Shown here piece after piece: positions 1-6,949 of a DNA stretch of 13,637 nucleotides; positions within the stretch are counted from its first letter, which is position 1; each line of letters starts with the position of its first letter. This DNA comes from CAG-533 sp963645165 (lineage in GTDB: Bacteria; Bacillota_I; Bacilli_A; RF39; UBA660). The position numbers were made by a program, and so were the translations under genes. The notes below the pieces were generated by a model. The model saw only the letters and a list, made by a program, of their open reading frames with translations. It was not told the origin of the DNA and made no database searches. The stretch lies in assembly GCA_963645165.1 (NCBI GenBank), contig CAVIQT010000029.1:1-13637 (forward strand), written 5' to 3'.

Positions 1-860
1 GTTTATATTTATATCTTATAGGTAATTTCTTACTATTAATAACTTTATTTTGGGGAGTAAATGTTAATGGTTCTGCCAGCTGGCTTTCTTTTAAATTTAT
101 ATCATTTCAGCCTAGTGAATTTATGAAGATATTCTTAATATTATTTTTATATAAGATAACTATTAATAAAAAATTAAATGATTTTAAATATTTTTTATAT
201 ACATCACTAGTAGTATTAATTCCTAGTATATTAACCTTTCTAGAACCAGATACAGGCCCAGTTATATTTTATTTAATTATCTATATAGTATTTCTATTTT
301 TACGTAAACTAAACAAATTCTACTATATATCTTTATCATTAATAATACTTTTAAGTACTACTATATTTTTTTATCTATACATTTATAAACAAGATATATT
401 TATAAATATTTTTGGCACTTCTTTCTTTTATAGATTAGATAGAATTACTAACTTTATAGATAATAAAGGTTATCAAATAACTAATGCTCTAACTAGTATA
501 TCTAACTCAGGACTTACTGGAATAAAAGAAGTTATTTACTTTCCTGAAGCCCCAACTGACTTTGCCTTTACTTTATTTTTAGCAAACTTTGGTTTAATTG
601 GGGTAACTACATTATTTATCATTTATATCATATTTTTCTATAATCTATTAAATATAAATACATCTATTTACTTATTATATCCCACTTTATGGATTTTAAT
701 TATTCAATATACCATTAATATTTTAATGAATTTAGGGCTTTTTCCCATTATTGGTATAACCCTTCCATTTTTATCATATGGCGGCTCTAGTTTACTATCA
801 TATATGATTTTAATAGGTATACTTCTAAATAAAAAAAGTATCAAAGATACTTATCTATAG
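1..860 (+). CDS. SEDS-family peptidoglycan glycosyltransferase (FtsW/RodA/SpoVE type), 5' end outside window
   Basis: Integral membrane protein of the SEDS family, which polymerises lipid II into glycan strands for division, elongation or spore cortex. The first complete codon is at 3 and the frame is open to the window edge, so the ATG at 123 is not the start: the codons before it encode family sequence, including GSASW and QPSEF (about 69-122), the conserved loop that precedes a helix. Further family marks are EPDTG (about 243-257), PEAPTDF with the family's essential Asp at 558-560, and the C-terminal LPFLSYGGSS block (about 762-791) followed by a last membrane helix. At least 285 residues are visible, mostly membrane segments. 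FtsW, RodA and SpoVE cannot be separated on this part. The stop is TAG. The 3' end overlaps the convergent small gene by 10 bases. The family assignment is secure. Confidence 0.93.
   Translation, partial: LYLYLIGNFLLLITLFWGVNVNGSASWLSFKFISFQPSEFMKIFLILFLYKITINKKLNDFKYFLYTSLVVLIPSILTFLEPDTGPVIFYLIIYIVFLFLRKLNKFYYISLSLIILLSTTIFFYLYIYKQDIFINIFGTSFFYRLDRITNFIDNKGYQITNALTSISNSGLTGIKEVIYFPEAPTDFAFTLFLANFGLIGVTTLFIIYIIFFYNLLNINTSIYLLYPTLWILIIQYTINILMNLGLFPIIGITLPFLSYGGSSLLSYMILIGILLNKKSIKDTYL
831..852 (-). terminator. Intrinsic terminator for the minus-strand operon, inside the SEDS coding end
   Basis: Read on the minus strand, AAGTATC, a TTT loop and GATACTT are followed at once by a T run (seven T in all with the stem end). 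The 7-bp perfect stem begins within the TAA stop codon (853-851) of the small minus gene. The same bases encode the last residues of the convergent SEDS protein. It is short but has the classic layout. On the plus strand there is no T run, so it would act one way only. Confidence 0.65.
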
Positions 861-1072
861 TAGGGGTAGGGATTATAATTATATCCTCCATAATAATTAT
901 ATCCATATGGCCCATATGATGGATAATAACTATTTGGTCTATTTACATATATAGGTCTAGGTCGAGATGCCCCTACTATAGCGGCACCGCCTAAGCCACC
1001 CAATAAAAATGGTACCAGAAACTGTCTTTCATTAGATGGATAATTTAAATTATAATTAGGGTAGTAATACAT
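851..1072 (-). CDS. Small Tyr/Gly/Pro-rich protein with a glycine-zipper segment, unknown function
   Basis: A 73-residue protein of unknown role. The N-terminus is Tyr/Asn-rich (MYYYPNYNLNYP). Residues about 18-36 form one hydrophobic glycine-rich stretch (FLVPFLLGGLGGAAIVGA) that could insert in or pack at a membrane. It is followed by a basic RPRP patch, and the last 30 residues are nearly all Tyr, Pro, Gly and Asn. Small proteins of this general build occur in Firmicutes, some of them linked to spore coats or surfaces; that link is only analogy here. The start at 1072 is fixed by AAAGGAG six bases upstream. It is last in the minus-strand group behind the phosphoesterase gene, separated from it by a hairpin that includes its ribosome site. 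The unusual composition lowers certainty, but the site, the terminator and the tight fit between neighbours support a real gene. Confidence 0.7.
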   Translation of the reverse strand: MYYYPNYNLNYPSNERQFLVPFLLGGLGGAAIVGASRPRPIYVNRPNSYYPSYGPYGYNYYGGYNYNPYPYYR

Positions 1073-1112
1073 AAAAAACTCCTTTCAAGATATTATATGA
1101 AAAGAGTTTTTA
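1073..1112 (-). promoter_or_regulatory. Hairpin that holds the ribosome site of the small gene (possible bidirectional terminator)
   Basis: Arms 1074-1087 and 1098-1111 pair over 14 positions with a single G-U or mismatch, around a 10-base loop. On the minus strand the 3' arm carries the AAAGGAG ribosome site of the 73-aa gene and ends in a T run just before the ATG. It could therefore stop transcription coming from the phosphoesterase gene, or mask the ribosome site in read-through RNA. On the plus strand it also ends in five T and could stop SEDS read-through. The pairing is read directly; which role operates is inference. Confidence 0.6.
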
Positions 1113-1120
1113 TTTGCTAA
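1092..1120 (-). promoter_or_regulatory. Candidate promoter of the small gene, embedded in the hairpin
   Basis: On the minus strand a perfect TATAAT (1097-1092) lies in the hairpin loop. TTAGCA (1120-1115) sits 17 bases upstream as a fair -35. The predicted start near 1085 would give RNA beginning at the ribosome site itself, about 13 bases before the ATG, so the hairpin could not form. There is no TGn extension, which makes it weaker than the other promoters in this window. Confidence 0.45.
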
Positions 1121-1129
1121 GAAAATTAA

Positions 1130-1972
1130 TTAATAATTATATAGTCTAAAGAAATTTATAGAAGGTCTATTTAAAAAACGATATTTAATTTTAGTAGTAC
1201 CAATACCTCCAGATATAAATAAATTAGTTCCATTAATCTCATACTGATTTTCTACATACTTTTTAGCACCCACCATATTATATATAGAACCTATAAAAGG
1301 AAATCTTACTTGACCTAAATGAGAGTGTCCTGCTAAGAATAAATTAACATTTTCATCTACTTTATCATAATCATCAGGTTCATGAGTTATTAATATTTTA
1401 TAATAATCATTATCTTCATAATTAAAAGCAGTATCTACATTTTGTGTACCTTTTAAGTTATCATCTAAACCAATAATCATAATAGGAGTAGAATTATTAT
1501 TAAAATATATATATTTATTTTGATTATTTAAAATCTCTATATTTGTATTAGTAATTATATTATCAAAAGTATCACTTATATCATGATCACCTCTTACTGC
1601 ATAAAAACCAATACTTGCCTCTATTTTATTTAATTCATCAATTATTAATTTTTCTTCATCTTCACTTAAATTATATGAGTTATCAATAAGATCCCCATTA
1701 AAAACAATAATATCTGCATTAAGTTCATTTATTTTACTAATAATATTTTTAAATTCTTCCTCTTTAATAGTAGTGCCATAATGTAAATCAGAAAATTGAA
1801 CTATTTTAACCCCATGAAAATTTTCTGGTATATTTTCATCAATCACACTATATTCATTTATAATTAAACCACTTGTTCCAATATATCTAGCATAAATAAA
1901 TAAAATACCAATAACTAATAATAACCATATAAAACAATGCTTTTTAGTTTTTTCCTTTTTATCTTCTTTCAT
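1130..1972 (-). CDS. Membrane-anchored calcineurin-like metallophosphoesterase, YkuE/YaeI type
   Basis: A 280-residue two-metal phosphoesterase. A basic N-terminus (residues 1-12) precedes one membrane helix (about 13-30), and the catalytic domain follows, most likely outside the cell. Metal-site motifs appear in order: SDLH (D62, H64), NGD (D94), GDHD (128-131), THE (H197) and GHSH (215-218). This order, plus GQVRFPF and the SGGIGTT block near the C-terminus, matches YkuE/YaeI-type enzymes. The substrate is not visible; relatives act on phosphodiester or pyrophosphate bonds, including lipid-linked ones. The usual GNHD is GDHD here (Asn to Asp at 129). The stop codon of the upstream CPBP gene lies inside this gene's ribosome site (AAGGAG), so the two are co-transcribed and probably translationally coupled. 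It has the usual length and looks intact. Confidence 0.9.
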   Translation of the reverse strand: MKEDKKEKTKKHCFIWLLLVIGILFIYARYIGTSGLIINEYSVIDENIPENFHGVKIVQFSDLHYGTTIKEEEFKNIISKINELNADIIVFNGDLIDNSYNLSEDEEKLIIDELNKIEASIGFYAVRGDHDISDTFDNIITNTNIEILNNQNKYIYFNNNSTPIMIIGLDDNLKGTQNVDTAFNYEDNDYYKILITHEPDDYDKVDENVNLFLAGHSHLGQVRFPFIGSIYNMVGAKKYVENQYEINGTNLFISGGIGTTKIKYRFLNRPSINFFRLYNY

Positions 1973-1981
1973 AAGAACTCC

Positions 1982-2626
1982 TTATAATATTAATAATAAC
2001 ATAATTATAGTATAGTTATGAATAAAGTGAGCAATAATTGACGCTAAAATATTTTTAGTTTTGTAAAATATAAAAGAAAAACTAAATCCAATAAAACTAT
2101 ATGATATTAAAAATAAAAATTCAGAAGTATTTGTTAAATTAATATGCATCATCGCAAATAAAAGAGTACTAATAATTAAATATAAGTATTTATTACTAAT
2201 TCTAGAAAAACTATATCTAAAAGTAATTTCTTCAACTATCGGAGCTAAAATAACTGAAGTAATTACTGTTTCAATAAACTTAGTATTCATATATGTTCTT
2301 GTTAATAATTCATTATTAGGAAGTGTATTTACTTTAGTTATAAAATAGTTACTTATAACCATAAGAATAAACCCTATAAACCATACACATAATATAATTT
2401 TAAAATATTTTTTGTAATTTATCTTAAAATCTTTTATTTCTTTTTTTAAATCAATCTTATTTATAAAAATAAAGATAATAATCATCACTAAATATTTTAT
2501 TACCCCATAAATTATACTAACTATAACAGATGCATTTTCTAAAAGTTTTAACCCAATTAAACTAAAATATGTTTGTAAGATTAAATATAAAATAAATGTA
2601 GTAATTGGTTTTGCTTCTTTATGCAT
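1982..2626 (-). CDS. CPBP-family intramembrane metalloprotease (CAAX protease/Abi type)
   Basis: A 214-residue polytopic membrane protein with about six hydrophobic segments. It has the three CPBP motifs in order: EEITFR (E132, E133, R137), FAMMH (F157, H161) and HFIHN (H200, N204). These Glu and His residues form the metal site in the membrane. In eukaryotes the family cleaves prenylated CAAX proteins; bacterial members are often linked to bacteriocin self-immunity or to processing of exported proteins, and the substrate here is unknown. It is the first gene of the minus-strand operon. The start at 2626 is preceded by AGGTGA at 2636-2631 and a candidate promoter, in a 96-base gap shared with the divergent exported-protein operon. 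All motif residues are intact. Confidence 0.9.
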   Translation of the reverse strand: MHKEAKPITTFILYLILQTYFSLIGLKLLENASVIVSIIYGVIKYLVMIIIFIFINKIDLKKEIKDFKINYKKYFKIILCVWFIGFILMVISNYFITKVNTLPNNELLTRTYMNTKFIETVITSVILAPIVEEITFRYSFSRISNKYLYLIISTLLFAMMHINLTNTSEFLFLISYSFIGFSFSFIFYKTKNILASIIAHFIHNYTIIMLLLIL

Positions 2627-2642
2627 AAAATCACCTAATAGT

Positions 2643-2672
2643 ATTCTAACATAAGAAACTAATATATTGTAA
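2643..2672 (-). promoter_or_regulatory. Promoter of the minus-strand protease operon
   Basis: On the minus strand, TTACAA (2672-2667), an 18-base spacer and TAGAAT (2648-2643) preceded by TGT form an extended -10 promoter. The predicted start near 2636 coincides with the start of the AGGTGA ribosome site. The -35 hexamer is the same six base pairs that the divergent promoter uses. Confidence 0.5.
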
Positions 2673-2695
2673 AAAAATAAAAAGATTGGTATACT
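2667..2695 (+). promoter_or_regulatory. Promoter of the exported-protein operon
   Basis: TTGTAA (2667-2672), a 17-base spacer and TATACT (2690-2695) preceded by TGG give an extended -10 promoter. The predicted start is near 2702, about 21 bases before the GTG start codon. It shares its -35 hexamer with the divergent promoter. Confidence 0.6.
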
Positions 2696-2722
2696 TAAAT
2701 AGTAATGGTAAGGTGATAATAA

Positions 2723-3448
2723 GTGAAGAAAATATTATTAATATTTATATTTATTTTATGCATTAATTTTAATAATGTATATGCAGATACTTGTGATAAT
2801 AGTAGGGTAAAAAAATTAACTGAAATAGCAAGTAATGTTAAAGTAAGTTATGAAGTAGAAACTAAGACTGTAGAAAACGCTAACTATAGTGTTGATGGTG
2901 GCAATAAAACAGTAAGTGTAAATAATATTATAATAGATATTTATAATATAACTGATGATATCTTTATTATTATAAGTAATAACGCTAATAGTGATAAAAA
3001 AACAATAACTTATGCAGATACAGAAAATGGTAAATATAAATTAGATACCTATAGTGTCGCTAATTTAGTAGTAACTTATACATTAGATATATATGCTAAA
3101 AATGAACCTTGTAAACCTAGAAAATTAAAAACAATAACTTATGTAAAACCAGTTGAAAATGTTCTTCATTATACTGATGAGTGTAAAGAAAATTTAGATA
3201 TTCCCTTCTGTGCACAGTTTGTAACTGAAAAAATAACCGGTGTAAATGTCTTTGATATGAAAAGTGAAGTAGATAACTATCGTAAAACTAGTACAAATAA
3301 AACAACTACTAATAAGGAAGACAATATCATTAATAATGATGTAACTAAATTTATTACAAACAATAAATATTATTTTATTGGTGGCGGCACTTTAATTATT
3401 GGTATAATTACAGTAGTAGTTATTAAAAAAAGGAGAAATCAGATATAA
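2723..3448 (+). CDS. Exported membrane-anchored protein of unknown function, linked to a Tad-like operon
   Basis: A 241-residue protein I do not recognise. A signal peptide (1-21, cleavage likely after VYA) leads into an extracellular region rich in Asn, Thr and beta-type alternation. After cleavage four cysteines remain (24, 130, 154, 163), enough for two disulfides. Residues about 186-205 are a Thr/Asn/Lys-rich linker. One membrane helix (about 217-234) and a basic tail (KKRRNQ) end the chain, giving a type I topology: outside domain, C-terminal anchor, no LPXTG. The start is GTG at 2723, set by AAGGTGAT at 2710-2717. It overlaps the next gene by one base (TAATG), so the two are translationally coupled. 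Being first in the operon with the 947-aa secreted protein, it may anchor or escort that protein; this is inference. Confidence 0.85.
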   Translation: MKKILLIFIFILCINFNNVYADTCDNSRVKKLTEIASNVKVSYEVETKTVENANYSVDGGNKTVSVNNIIIDIYNITDDIFIIISNNANSDKKTITYADTENGKYKLDTYSVANLVVTYTLDIYAKNEPCKPRKLKTITYVKPVENVLHYTDECKENLDIPFCAQFVTEKITGVNVFDMKSEVDNYRKTSTNKTTTNKEDNIINNDVTKFITNNKYYFIGGGTLIIGIITVVVIKKRRNQI

Positions 3449-6291
3449 TGAAGAAGTTTAGATTATTATTTATTTTATTTATCCTTTTAATGCCGGGCGT
3501 AGTTAAAGCGGATTTGTGTGGTTATGCTTATGAACCAGAGGGATGGTTATGTTATCCTTATGAAGGAACAATATTTCACTGTATTGATCCTGGTGTTGCT
3601 TCCCAATCATTTTATGAGGCTGGTAGTAGTTGGCAATATATAACTGAGGTAACTGATCCTGCAATCTTAAGTTATGTTAATGGAGATGTTTTATCTGATG
3701 ATATAATCCACAATATAAGAATGGGTAATGTATCAAATAGTTATGCTACAAATTTATCTAAAACATATCCTAATATTTTATCAAAAGTGCAAACTTTATC
3801 TAATACCAATACAGATATAGATATAAATGCCACAATTACTTGGACTGAAGATACTAGCTGGGTTGATCCGTTAATTAATAATAGAAATAATCCTAGAAAA
3901 TTTTCTAAAAAGTATCATTTAAAGATAGAAATATCTGGTAGTGATATGGGCGAAGCAAGTATAAGTTATGCCATAAATGTTTCTGGAGGAAGTGCATTTA
4001 AATTAGAAAATGGAGAAGGCGGATCAATTTATTCTGGAATTGAAAAAGATGTTGTAGTTTACTCAAATGATATGATTGATACATCTACTGTAACTTTAAC
4101 TGCCAGTGTAACTGCCGTAAAATCATTTAAAACTTTAAAAGTAGCATCAATTGGTGCAACCAATAATCAACCAGGCCAGCGTTTTCTTGGTTTAGTCGAT
4201 GGTGGTACTAAAACAAAGAACTTTTCTGAATCAACATCATTTCCCGTAACTAAAACATGTCAATATAAAATACTAACTGATTCTAAAACTGGACAAGAAT
4301 ATCCTGAATACACTATGCATATTGTAAGACCTGGTACTAATGAAGCAGAAGAACAAAAAGTAGATGCCGTTACTTATATGAGTAAAGGATGCTGCTCAGA
4401 TGTTCAACCTAAGTTTTTCAATACCAAAACTAAAGAAGGTAGAGAAGCAATTGAGTACTATAAAAATAATTGTATGACTAAAGATTTAGTTTCATACGAA
4501 AATGAATGTGGTACAGATAGCTGTGATGGTACTGGTAATTATAAGAGTTATTCTACATCATTTGTTTGGCAAGTACCTATGGATACTTTAAAGAAAAATG
4601 TTTTAAATAGTACTAATTTTAGTGATATAAATAGTGATAATGATAAATTAAAACATTATTATGATGAAACTTTAAGTAATAAATATTGTAAGGTTATAAC
4701 TAGTGAAGATAATGAAATATATTTTCCTACTACTGCCGTTGCTACTAGTGGTAGATACTTTGTTTTTCAAGAGTTAAATAAGTCAGAATGTAATTTATCA
4801 ACTTTAAATTACAATAGTAAAACATGTTTTAGACAACCATATATTCATGGAACAATTAACTTATATGTAGTTAGTGATTATAACACATGGAAAAGTGAAT
4901 ATGATGCTGCATTAAGCACAAAAAATACCTCTTGTGGTAATGCAAGTGGTAGTGATGCAAGTGGTAGTGATGCAAGTAGCTTGCAAAATAGTGTTGCTTG
5001 TATGGAAGCAGAAGAAAAAGTAAATTCCCTATTAGCGGCTAAAGCTAGCTGTGAAAGTACCATAAATAATTTTACCTATAATTTAGAACCTAAATTAACA
5101 TTCTACTATGAACAAGAATACTATAGTGGAAGTAAAAAATCCCTTATAACTGAAGAAGCTAATATGTATGCTACAAAAACTACAGATACTCCAGTTAAAT
5201 ACTGGCCAAATGTAACAAGTGAAGTAACAAAGAAATATAATACTGAATATAAATTTGAAAGTAATTCTATCTATGAAAATACTTATGAAAAAACAGTTTA
5301 TTATCGACCAGAACTTAACTCATATAGTTTACTTCCATCTGGAGAAGTTAAAACAAGAAGCTTCCAAAGTGTATCTAAAACATTAGAAAATGGCTTAGAA
5401 GTAGGGTATGTATATAATGTTAAAGTTACTTCATATGAAGGAGTATATAATACTTGGTTTGATATTACTAATTTAGGTAATGGAGGAGAAAACTCTAACC
5501 TACATAAAATGGTAATTCAAGAATATAAAGCAGCAAGCAGAAAAGATTATGGTAATGATGAAAGTTTAATGTTTAAAAGTCAGTGCAAATATTGTATGGA
5601 AGAAGGATCATTTGAAAGACAATGTTCAACTTGTGAAGAATTAGATGCTAAATTTGTATTTAGAAATGTAGCACTTGATGATATTACACCAAATGAAAGA
5701 GATACTAATACTAACTGGGTAGATGAAAAGGGTAATACCGCTGCTTGGTTAATTAAACAAACTGCAGGTAATAATATTGCTGTAGTAACATCTGATAGTA
5801 CTTCTAATTTATCAAGTGACAGTTCTAAAGATGTTAAAGTTACAACATTAGAATCAACTAATGAAAAAATATCAGCAACGAATTTAAATAGTTATTTATA
5901 TGATGATAGTACAGGTGAGTATTTAGAATATGATATTACTTTAACACCAGAAGATATGAAACTTATTAAAGCAAATAATCGAAAAATTGACTATGCTACT
6001 TTAAACTTATGCGCAAACAATAATACCGGAAGTGATAGTAAAAGCGCTGATGAAGATTACTGCTTTAAATGTAATCAAGATGGTAAAGAATGTGAAAGCA
6101 CCTTCTTAGATGCTTATGCATCATCAACTTCTGGTCGCTCAAAATGGAAATACTATTTTTATAATACAACTACTGGTAAAGGAGAATTCTTAGTAGGCTC
6201 AATGAAAACTATAAGCGCCTTTGAAAACGGTAGATATCCTGATCCAGAAAATCAACAAGGTTGGTTAAATACCTATAAAAACTGGCCATAA
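3448..6291 (+). CDS. Large cysteine-rich secreted protein, possible adhesin
   Basis: A 947-residue secreted protein without a family I can name. The signal peptide is residues 1-21 (cleavage likely after VKA). The mature chain has about 23 cysteines by my count, including C24, C35, C45, a CC pair, a CxxC-CxxC set at 713/716/726/729 and CxxC plus Cys at 872/875/882. HCIDPG at 44-49 recalls the start of thioester domains in Gram-positive adhesins; this is a weak resemblance. A GSDAS repeat lies at about 500-511. No C-terminal membrane helix or LPXTG is present, so it is released or held by partners. The ribosome site AGGAGA lies within the end of the upstream gene and its stop overlaps this ATG. 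The genes just downstream encode a Tad-type assembly machine, which makes this its most obvious exported partner or structural tip; that is inference. Confidence 0.85.
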   Translation: MKKFRLLFILFILLMPGVVKADLCGYAYEPEGWLCYPYEGTIFHCIDPGVASQSFYEAGSSWQYITEVTDPAILSYVNGDVLSDDIIHNIRMGNVSNSYATNLSKTYPNILSKVQTLSNTNTDIDINATITWTEDTSWVDPLINNRNNPRKFSKKYHLKIEISGSDMGEASISYAINVSGGSAFKLENGEGGSIYSGIEKDVVVYSNDMIDTSTVTLTASVTAVKSFKTLKVASIGATNNQPGQRFLGLVDGGTKTKNFSESTSFPVTKTCQYKILTDSKTGQEYPEYTMHIVRPGTNEAEEQKVDAVTYMSKGCCSDVQPKFFNTKTKEGREAIEYYKNNCMTKDLVSYENECGTDSCDGTGNYKSYSTSFVWQVPMDTLKKNVLNSTNFSDINSDNDKLKHYYDETLSNKYCKVITSEDNEIYFPTTAVATSGRYFVFQELNKSECNLSTLNYNSKTCFRQPYIHGTINLYVVSDYNTWKSEYDAALSTKNTSCGNASGSDASGSDASSLQNSVACMEAEEKVNSLLAAKASCESTINNFTYNLEPKLTFYYEQEYYSGSKKSLITEEANMYATKTTDTPVKYWPNVTSEVTKKYNTEYKFESNSIYENTYEKTVYYRPELNSYSLLPSGEVKTRSFQSVSKTLENGLEVGYVYNVKVTSYEGVYNTWFDITNLGNGGENSNLHKMVIQEYKAASRKDYGNDESLMFKSQCKYCMEEGSFERQCSTCEELDAKFVFRNVALDDITPNERDTNTNWVDEKGNTAAWLIKQTAGNNIAVVTSDSTSNLSSDSSKDVKVTTLESTNEKISATNLNSYLYDDSTGEYLEYDITLTPEDMKLIKANNRKIDYATLNLCANNNTGSDSKSADEDYCFKCNQDGKECESTFLDAYASSTSGRSKWKYYFYNTTTGKGEFLVGSMKTISAFENGRYPDPENQQGWLNTYKNWP
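4941..4980 (+). repeat. 15-bp tandem repeat encoding Gly-Ser-Asp-Ala-Ser
   Basis: TGCAAGTGGTAGTGA occurs twice in perfect tandem (4941-4955, 4956-4970), followed by a 10-base partial third copy. The unit is a multiple of three and stays in frame, giving GSDASGSDASS, a flexible linker in the 947-aa protein. Change in copy number would change linker length without a frameshift. Confidence 0.85.
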
Positions 6292-6305
6292 GAGGTGAAT
6301 AAGAA

Positions 6306-6713
6306 ATGAAAGAAAGTTTATGGGGTTACTGGTTAATAGTTTTAGGACTATTTGTAATTGTAGTAATGATGTTACTTCAAAATTATACAACAACATCAGA
6401 ACAAGATCAGTATTTGCTTAGAGAAGTAACTGAAGCTGCCATGGTAGATGCCGTTGACTGGGCTCATTATCGTAAATATGGTGAAGTTAGAATAATTAAA
6501 GAAAAATTTGTTGAAGTTTTTGTTAGAAGATTTTCTGAAACGGTTAACATTAATAAAAAATATAATTTAAAATTTTATGATATATATGAAGCGCCACCTA
6601 AAGTAAGTGTAAAGGTTACTACATTAACAGAATCATATAATATTATGGGAGATGCAAATACTAATTTACAAGTAGTTAATAAAATAGATTCAGTTTTAGA
6701 AGTTAAAAAATAA
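6306..6713 (+). CDS. Small N-terminally anchored protein, TadE-like or pseudopilin-like by layout, family uncertain
   Basis: A 135-residue protein with one membrane helix at about 8-25, then an amphipathic helical stretch (about 31-80, with LREVTEAAMVDAVD) and a short beta-like C-terminal part. This resembles the build of TadE/TadG-type minor pseudopilins, but no class III prepilin cleavage site (basic leader, Gly, then Glu at +5) is present, so it would keep its N-terminus. From memory it may match a small domain of unknown function found near Tad genes in uncultured Firmicutes (possibly DUF5411); I could not verify this. AGGTGA at 6293-6298 sets the start, 14 bases after the 947-aa gene. 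It is the last gene before a terminator. A role as a minor subunit or scaffold of the Tad-like apparatus is inferred from position. Confidence 0.8.
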   Translation: MKESLWGYWLIVLGLFVIVVMMLLQNYTTTSEQDQYLLREVTEAAMVDAVDWAHYRKYGEVRIIKEKFVEVFVRRFSETVNINKKYNLKFYDIYEAPPKVSVKVTTLTESYNIMGDANTNLQVVNKIDSVLEVKK

Positions 6714-6822
6714 TAATGAATTAAAGTACAAGATTTTAATAAAAAATATAGTATATTTAGTCAATAAGAAATTAATTTTTAAAAAGCGGTGATTCCAACC
6801 ATAATAGGAACTTAAAAAAGAT

Positions 6823-6849
6823 ACTAGGGAAATATTTCTCTAGTTTTTT
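6823..6849 (+). terminator. Intrinsic terminator of the exported-protein operon
   Basis: ACTAGGGAA pairs with TTTCTCTAGT (9-10 bp, one G-U) around a tight AT loop, followed by a run of six T. It lies 110 bases after the 135-aa gene. The segment 6714-6822 before it has no gene I can support; it holds a weak TTCC/GGAA hairpin near 6793-6810. From 6850 on the gap holds the next promoter. Confidence 0.8.
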
Positions 6850-6894
6850 CTTTATATTTTATAATTTACTTTTTTATTATTAGATTTCATACTA

Positions 6895-6923
6895 TTGAAA
6901 ATGAATTTATGATTTGCTATAAT
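6895..6923 (+). promoter_or_regulatory. Strong promoter of the cpaB-cpaF-tadBC operon
   Basis: TTGAAA (6895-6900), a 17-base spacer and a perfect TATAAT (6918-6923) preceded by TGC form a near-consensus extended -10 promoter. The predicted start near 6930 gives a leader of about 20 bases, with AGGAGGA at 6937-6943 and the ATG at 6950. It separates control of the assembly machine from that of the exported proteins. Confidence 0.8.
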
Positions 6924-6949
6924 TAATTTATAAAATAGGAGGAATAAAA

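Noticed and set aside
123..860. ATG at 123 as the start of the SEDS gene
   Set aside because: The frame is open upstream to the window edge and the codons before it encode the conserved GSASW and QPSEF family motifs, so the gene starts outside the window.
2723..3448. Sortase-anchored surface protein
   Set aside because: The C-terminal helix and basic tail are present but no LPXTG-like motif precedes them, so a simple transmembrane anchor is the better reading.
4878..5063. Minus-strand 61-codon frame with a Leu/Ala/Ser-Leu-Pro repeat
   Set aside because: It is the antisense image of the GSDAS repeat region of the 947-aa gene, with no ribosome site or family resemblance.
6306..6400. Class III prepilin signal in the 135-aa protein
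   Set aside because: There is a Gly before the hydrophobic stretch, but no basic leader and no Glu at +5 after it, so processing by a TadV-type peptidase is not supported.
6786..6815. Leader peptide (GTG ATT CCA ACC ATA ATA GGA ACT TAA) before the terminator
   Set aside because: No ribosome site, no amino-acid run that would make sense for attenuation, and no biosynthetic gene downstream.
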